Shown here piece after piece: positions 59,461 to 64,000 of a DNA stretch of 64,000 bases (its first letter is position 1; every line of letters begins with the position of its first letter). This DNA is from Phycisphaeraceae bacterium (GTDB lineage: Bacteria > Planctomycetota > Phycisphaerae > Phycisphaerales > UBA1924). Below the pieces are notes generated by a model. The model searched no databases and was not told the origin of the DNA. It was given only the letters and a program-made list of their open reading frames with translations. Location: the NCBI GenBank assembly GCA_020639195.1, contig JACKHB010000005.1, positions 62,001 to 126,000 of the forward strand, given 5' to 3'. The position numbers and the translations under genes are program-made.

Positions 59461-62400
59461 ATGAACGCGGATCAAAGCACTTCGCGATCGGATCCGGATG
59501 CGACGATCAAAGGCTCAGGGCGCGAGGCTTCGGGTGAGCAGATCGGCCGCTACAAATTGCTCGAGAAGCTCGGCGAGGGCGGGTTCGGGAGCGTCTGGGC
59601 GGCCGAGCAACGCGAGCCGGTGAAGCGCCGGGTTGCCCTCAAGATCATCAAGCTGGGTATGGACACGAGGGAGGTAATCGCCCGCTTCGAGGCCGAACGC
59701 CAGGCTCTCGCGACGATGGACCACCCCAACATCGCAAAGGTGCTCGACGCGGGCAGCACCGAAACTGGTCGTCCTTACTTTGTCATGGAGTTGGTCAAGG
59801 GAGTGCCGATCACCGACTACTGCGACACGGAGAAGGTCGATACCGCGGGGCGGCTGAACTTGTTCATGACGGTGTGCCACGCCATCCAGCACGCGCACCA
59901 AAAAGGAATCATCCACCGCGATATCAAGCCGAGCAACGTAATAGTAACCGTGCGCGACGGCCTTCCGATTCCGAAGGTCATCGACTTCGGTATCGCGAAG
60001 GCGACCAATCAGGAACTGACCGACAAGACGCTGTACACCCAACATGGGCAGATGATCGGCACGCCGGCATATATGTCGCCGGAGCAGGCAGAGATGAGTG
60101 GGCTGGACATCGACACGCGCTCGGACATTTACAGCTTGGGCGTCTTGCTGTATGAACTCTTGACGGGGACGACGCCATTTGACGGGGAGTCGCTCTTGGG
60201 GGCTGGGCTGGCGGAGATGATGCGGATCATCCGCGAAGAGACGCCGCACAAGCCGAGCACACGACTCTCTGATCTTGGTGATACGGCAGCGCGAACCGCC
60301 GTGCAACGGAGCGTGGTTGACCCGACCAGGTTGGTGATGATCCTCAGAGGCGACCTCGACTGGATCGCCATGAAGTGTCTGGAGAAGGACCGGACGCGAC
60401 GCTACGAGACTGCCGACGGGCTGGCGGCCGACATCAAGCGGCACCTCGAAGACGAGCCGGTCACCGCCGGGCCACCCAGCGCGCGATATCGCATGCACAA
60501 GTTCGTCAAGCGCAATCGGGGTCAGGTCATCGCGGCCGGCGTGATCACGGCGATCCTGATTCTCGGCGTTGTGGGCACCAGCGCAGGAATGGTCTGGGCG
60601 TTGCGCGAGAAGAACCGCGCCGACGCCGAAGCCACGCGGGCGAGCAAGTCCGCGGAGGCCGAGGCCCGGGCCCGCCTCACCTCCGAGGCCAATGAGCAGA
60701 CGGCCATTGCCAACGAGCAAAGGGCGGCCGCCGAGGCCCAGCGGGCCGAGCGGGAGCTCGCCAGGGCCACCGAAATAAAGCGGCTCGTCTCCGACATGCT
60801 CACGGGCCTGGACCCGGCCAAGGCCCAGCGGGCCGACACGACGCTGCTCAAGGGCATCCTCGACGACGCGTCGGCTCGAATCGGCAGCGGTGAGATCACA
60901 GACGAACTGATCGCCGCGGAACTGCATTACATCGTGGGCAACGTGTACCGCATGCTCGGGCTCTTCCCTCAGGCCGAGCAGCATCTGCCCGTGGTCGTCG
61001 AGATCCGCACGCGACTGCTGAGTGAGGAGCACCGGGAAACGCTCGCTTCAATGCTCAATTTGGCGAGACTGTACTGGAACCAAGGCCGCTTCAGCGAGGC
61101 CGAGCCGTTGTACCTGCGAACGCTGGCGGTGAGCAGGCGCGTGTTGGGCGAGGAGCATCCGGGCACGTTGGATTCCATGTGCAGCCTAGCGCTCCTTTAC
61201 CGAGACCAGGGGCGAGACGCCGAAGCCGAACAGGCTCTTCTCAAGACGTTGGAGCTGCAGCAACGAGTGCTCGGCGAAGAGCACCCGGGCACACTGCAAT
61301 CCATGCACAGCCTAGGACTCGTGTATGTAGACCAAGGTCGATACGCCGAGGCCGAACCGTTGTTGCTCAAGACGTTGGAGCTCCAGAAGCGTGTGCTGGG
61401 CCAAGAGCACCCGAACACGCTAAGAGACATGGCAAACTTGGCGCTTCTGTATGCGAAACAGGGCCGTTACGACGAAGCTGAACGGCTGCATCTCGAGACG
61501 CTTGAGATCCTGAAGGGCGTCCTGGGTGAGGAGCATCCCACCACGCTGGGTCAGATGAGCAGCCTGGCGGAGCTGTATATCAATCGGGGCCGCTACGTCG
61601 AGGCCGAGCAGTTGATCCTGAGGACGCTCGAAATCCAGCGGCGCGTGCTGGGCGATGAGCACCAAGAAACGCTGGTCTCAATGCTTCACTTGGCGAAGCT
61701 GTACCAGATGCAGGGCCGCCTCGTCGAAGCAGAATCATGGTTTGTCGATGGTTCGGAGATTCTGACACGCGTGCTGGGCGAAGAACACCCCACGACGCTG
61801 CAATCCATCGTCAGTCTCGCGATCGTCTACCGAGACCAACGGCGATACGCCGAGGCCGAGCCGTTGTTCTTGCGGACGCTCGCGGTCTGTAAGCGCGTGC
61901 TCGGCGATGAGCATCGCACGACGATGAGTTCCATCAGTGGCCTGGCGATGATGTACTCTGCCCAGGGCCGATACGCGGAGGCCGAACCGCTGTGCCTGCA
62001 CGCGCTCGAGGTCCAAAGGCGAGTCTTGGGCGAGGGCCACCCGGAAACGCTGGGTTGGATGAACAATCTGGCAATTCTGTTCTGGCGGCAGGGCCGCTAC
62101 GCCGAGGCCGAGCCTCTCTACCTCGACACGATTGCGATCGAGCGTCGTGTGTTAGGCGAGGAACACCCGAGTACGCTGGGCAGCATCACCAACCTCGGTC
62201 TGCTCTACGACACGATGGGGCGGTACGCCGACTCTGCGGCGATGTTCGAGAAGAGCCTGCCGATCAAGCGACGCGTGCTGGGAGAGCAGCACCCGTGGAC
62301 AAGATCCGCCATGAAGGGACTGGCCAACGCGTACATGCACCTCGATCGACGAGATGAGGCCTTGCCGCTGTACCGTGAGTTGCTCGGCCTTCAAGCCGCC

Positions 62401-62721
62401 GCGGCCGACAAGCCCGACGCAAACGCAGACGCACTCAATGCCGCCGCATGGACGCTGCTGACTTTCGAGATCGAAGAAGTCCGCGATGCCGCAAAGGCAT
62501 TGGGCTACGCGACCCGCGCGTGCGCGCTGACCGAGGCCGAAGGTGGGGACGATCTCTGGATGTACCTCGATACCCTCGCTCTTGCCCAGCATATGAGCGG
62601 CGACAACGCGTCAGCCGTCGAGACCCAGAAGCGCGCGATTTCGCTCATGCCCGCGGAAGCCGATCCCAACATGGCCGACCGACTGGCCGAGTACCAGGCC
62701 GCGCTTGACGCCGGTGGCTGA
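59461..62721 (+). CDS. Ser/Thr protein kinase with membrane helix and kinesin-light-chain-type TPRs
   Basis: 1086 residues. The kinase domain (about 28-300) has the Gly loop 'GEGGFGSVW' (37-45), Lys61 in 'VALKIIK', 'IIHRDIKPSNVIV' (about 150) and 'VIDFGIAKA' (about 174), with 'GTPAYMSPEQ'. A membrane helix (about 354-376) follows, then a charged coiled coil (about 385-440), then about eleven TPR units of 42 residues (about 470-930) with 'VLGEEHPGTL' and 'QGRYAEAEPL'. The C-terminal 140 residues are helical. The kinase is intact. Its repeats occur as near-126-base DNA units. Confidence 0.95.
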   Translation: MNADQSTSRSDPDATIKGSGREASGEQIGRYKLLEKLGEGGFGSVWAAEQREPVKRRVALKIIKLGMDTREVIARFEAERQALATMDHPNIAKVLDAGSTETGRPYFVMELVKGVPITDYCDTEKVDTAGRLNLFMTVCHAIQHAHQKGIIHRDIKPSNVIVTVRDGLPIPKVIDFGIAKATNQELTDKTLYTQHGQMIGTPAYMSPEQAEMSGLDIDTRSDIYSLGVLLYELLTGTTPFDGESLLGAGLAEMMRIIREETPHKPSTRLSDLGDTAARTAVQRSVVDPTRLVMILRGDLDWIAMKCLEKDRTRRYETADGLAADIKRHLEDEPVTAGPPSARYRMHKFVKRNRGQVIAAGVITAILILGVVGTSAGMVWALREKNRADAEATRASKSAEAEARARLTSEANEQTAIANEQRAAAEAQRAERELARATEIKRLVSDMLTGLDPAKAQRADTTLLKGILDDASARIGSGEITDELIAAELHYIVGNVYRMLGLFPQAEQHLPVVVEIRTRLLSEEHRETLASMLNLARLYWNQGRFSEAEPLYLRTLAVSRRVLGEEHPGTLDSMCSLALLYRDQGRDAEAEQALLKTLELQQRVLGEEHPGTLQSMHSLGLVYVDQGRYAEAEPLLLKTLELQKRVLGQEHPNTLRDMANLALLYAKQGRYDEAERLHLETLEILKGVLGEEHPTTLGQMSSLAELYINRGRYVEAEQLILRTLEIQRRVLGDEHQETLVSMLHLAKLYQMQGRLVEAESWFVDGSEILTRVLGEEHPTTLQSIVSLAIVYRDQRRYAEAEPLFLRTLAVCKRVLGDEHRTTMSSISGLAMMYSAQGRYAEAEPLCLHALEVQRRVLGEGHPETLGWMNNLAILFWRQGRYAEAEPLYLDTIAIERRVLGEEHPSTLGSITNLGLLYDTMGRYADSAAMFEKSLPIKRRVLGEQHPWTRSAMKGLANAYMHLDRRDEALPLYRELLGLQAAAADKPDANADALNAAAWTLLTFEIEEVRDAAKALGYATRACALTEAEGGDDLWMYLDTLALAQHMSGDNASAVETQKRAISLMPAEADPNMADRLAEYQAALDAGG

Positions 62722-63065
62722 TCATCGGCCCGAACGTCCGCCACGCGCAGCGCGTGCAGCAACTCGCCCAGCCCGCGCCCATGGAACGACACATGGACCC
62801 ACGGCCGCCCCAGCAGCGCCATCCTCGCCGCAAGCTCCGTCCTCGAAGTGCCCCGATTCGTCGAGGCCCAGCCACCTTCCTCAGCCCAGCGCCGAACGCG
62901 GCATGAAGGCAAGCCCTCCGAGCGGGGGTCGCAGGGGGCGGCCAGCCCCCCTGCATCCGAGCCCCCTCTCGCCCCCGAGCGCCACAGCCCCGAGCCTCCA
63001 CCAGCCCGCGGCCGTGGCCCCCTAACCTGACCCAAAGAAAAATCTATAAAAAACCGATCAAAAAC
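62722..63065. other. Long gap with repeat and possible gene remnant
   Basis: About 380 bases separate the kinase from the next gene. The copy of a palindromic repeat (62911-62954) and the promoter at 63066 lie here. On the minus strand near 62,730-62,850 there is protein-like reading ('RTELAARMALLGRPWVHVSF', then 'GRGLGELLHALRVADVRA') that runs into the kinase gene without a stop, which may be the trace of a lost gene. No complete gene is seen. Confidence 0.4.
62911..62954 (+). repeat. Palindromic intergenic repeat, copy 2
   Basis: Related to 32937-32980: the motif AAGCCCTCCG, then GGGGTCGCAGGGGG and the mirrored CCCCCTGC form an 8-base stem (62931-62938 / 62947-62954). It also precedes a member of the helical repeat gene family, at a distance of about 150 bases instead of 210. 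It may be a REP-type repeat or a conserved RNA structure. Confidence 0.55.
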
Positions 63066-63093
63066 TTGACATAAATCGCCCATCCTGTATCCT
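63066..63093 (+). promoter_or_regulatory. Promoter of the third family gene, near-leaderless
   Basis: TTGACA (63066-63071), 16 bases, TATCCT (63088-63093). Transcription should start near 63100, and the GTG start codon is at 63103, so the mRNA would be leaderless or have only 1-5 leader bases. It is the clearest -35/-10 pair in the window. Confidence 0.75.
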
Positions 63094-63102
63094 GCCCCCA
63101 TC

Positions 63103-63810
63103 GTGCCCGACTCCTCCCCCTCCAACCGCGACCTGCTCGCCCTCTTTCTCGATCCAGAGATCCGCAATCTCCCCGCCCTCGCCCAGCGGACCGATCTTCC
63201 TCTCGCCGATCTGCTCATCCGCCTTCTCGACCCCGCCTTCCAGGCTCTCCTCGAAGCCGTCGAGGCCCTCGAAGCCTTCCGCGCGGAGGTCCTCGCCCGC
63301 CAGGCCACCCACGCCGCGCTCGAGGCCCTCGCCACCATCGCGCGCACCTCACCCAGCCCCGTCGAGGCCCGCCGCGCTGCCACCACCATCCTCACCCACA
63401 CCCGCCGCCCGACATCTCACGCGCACCACTCCTCGCGGCGTCACTCGAACGACTCCCCGACCCATCCCCCTCGCCCACCCGCAGAGAGATCAACGCGAGA
63501 CAGGATGAACGACGACTCGCGAACCGCCAATCCCCGCGCGCGGCATCACGTCTGCGACGACCCAGCCGCCGCATCCTCGCGCGCTGGCAACCTTCCTCTA
63601 CCCGGTCGCTCGGCCGACGCTTCTGTCCGCGCCCCGCGCGCTGACAACCTTGCTCCGTGCGCCGCGCTCAGCGAGCAACGCAACTGGGCCGTGCCCGACA
63701 TCCACACGTCCTGCTCAATCGGTCTGTCGCGCGTCGGCACGGGCTCTTCACTTCACGCTGACCTGCACTCCCCGCTGGCCACATCGCCACTCGCCCTCGA
63801 CTCCACCTAG
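63103..63810 (+). CDS. Repeated-family protein with helical N-terminal domain, copy 3 (divergent)
   Basis: 235 residues from a GTG. Residues 1-100 share the pattern of the genes at 7457 and 33194: 'DLLALFLDPEIRNLPALAQR', 'DLPLADLLIRLLDPAFQALL' and 'HAALEALATIARTSPSPVEA'. The rest is low-complexity Ser/Arg/Pro/His and diverges in all three. The start is nearly at the predicted start of transcription. Lack of the 166-base leader shows that the family is not tied to one leader type. Function unknown. Confidence 0.65.
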   Translation: MPDSSPSNRDLLALFLDPEIRNLPALAQRTDLPLADLLIRLLDPAFQALLEAVEALEAFRAEVLARQATHAALEALATIARTSPSPVEARRAATTILTHTRRPTSHAHHSSRRHSNDSPTHPPRPPAERSTRDRMNDDSRTANPRARHHVCDDPAAASSRAGNLPLPGRSADASVRAPRADNLAPCAALSEQRNWAVPDIHTSCSIGLSRVGTGSSLHADLHSPLATSPLALDST

Positions 63811-63837
63811 CCCCCGGAACCCAGGACTCAGGACTTC

Positions 63838-64000
63838 CTACTTCCCCCCAAACTCCACCTCGCCCCACCGCTCCGGCAGGTGCATATCCACCAGCCCCAT
63901 CGGCGACCACACCCAGTTGTGCTCCGGCCGCCCGGGGATCTTCACGTACCGCCCATCCTCAACCCTCAGGTCCCACTCCACCCGTGAGAAGTTCACCTTC
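63838..64000 (-). CDS. CBM9-like carbohydrate-binding protein, C-terminal end only
   Basis: Read on the minus strand from the window edge, 53 codons end with a stop at 63838. The peptide contains 'KVNFSRVEWDLRVEDGRYVK', 'IPGRPEHNWVWSPMGLVDMH' and 'LPERWGEVEFGGK', which closely follow the C-terminus of CBM9-like carbohydrate-binding proteins ('VNFSRVEW', 'NWVWSPQGVIDMH', 'PEMWGYVQF'). The rest of the gene lies beyond the window. Confidence 0.85.
   Translation of the reverse strand, partial: KVNFSRVEWDLRVEDGRYVKIPGRPEHNWVWSPMGLVDMHLPERWGEVEFGGK

Noticed and set aside
62505..63401. Long minus-strand frame across the end of the kinase gene
   Set aside because: It is antisense to the kinase and the third family gene. 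Only a short part in the gap (62,730-62,850) looks protein-like, so it is mentioned only as a possible remnant.
1..64000. Prophage, CRISPR or insertion sequence
   Set aside because: No repeat array with spacers, no integrase, transposase or phage structural gene was recognised on either strand.

Overview
This is a GC-rich bacterial chromosome segment. It most likely comes from a planctomycete of the class Phycisphaerae, order Phycisphaerales. The evidence is four secreted proteins ending in the Asp-rich 'GC-type' dockerin tail, a PEP-CTERM-like sorting tail, a Ser/Thr kinase fused to kinesin-light-chain-type TPRs, prepilin-like proteins with an 'AFTLVE' or 'GFTLVE' N-terminus, and RRM-type glycine-rich RNA-binding proteins. 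No rRNA, tRNA, CRISPR array, insertion sequence or prophage was recognised. The assignment rests on gene content, not on a marker phylogeny.

Layout. 0-5.7 kb: a cut lipoprotein gene, a TIGR03546/TIGR03545-like membrane protein, then a type II secretion pseudopilin cluster (gspG, a second pseudopilin, a small membrane protein, a GspH-like pseudopilin) and small membrane proteins. 6-11.4 kb: a dockerin-tailed beta-propeller, the first copy of a repeated leader-plus-gene family, a thiolase, a CPBP protease and an SDR. 11.6-16 kb: a secretin whose C-terminus carries two pseudopilin-like domains, and a TPR lipoprotein. 16-23 kb: recJ, a cobalamin adenosyltransferase, a SpoIIE-type phosphatase, a MazG-like protein, rpsL-rpsG, an SDR and a FecCD permease. 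23-32.8 kb: dockerin proteins, a YdeP-type molybdenum oxidoreductase, 4-hydroxyphenylpyruvate dioxygenase, DinB-like and TetR proteins, and a C39-like PEP-CTERM protein. 33-46 kb: the second leader-plus-gene copy, an FG-GAP dockerin protein, two RRM proteins, SUI1, a serine hydrolase and beta-helix proteins. 46-52.9 kb: a PIN toxin, a frame-disrupted icd, an M28 peptidase, a Rieske-flavodoxin fusion and an unknown conserved protein. 52.9-64 kb: an RND transporter with a lipoprotein, rhodanese, TIM-barrel isomerase, tryptophan 2,3-dioxygenase, purN, the giant kinase-TPR protein, the third family member, and a cut CBM9-like gene.

How the genes fit together. The pseudopilins and the secretin are parts of one secretion machine, although its ATPase and inner-membrane platform are not in the window. 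The many exported proteins (dockerin, PEP-CTERM, beta-helix, lectin-like) are plausible cargo. hpd and kynA point to aromatic amino-acid catabolism. The adenosyltransferase and the FecCD permease could both serve cobalamin.

The most novel points are the secretin-pseudopilin fusion, the 166-bp leader that is better conserved than the genes it precedes, a long hairpin in the gspG leader, the Rieske-flavodoxin fusion, natural Arg88 in S12, and two patches of dense frameshifts near 45-48 kb that look more like sequence error than decay.
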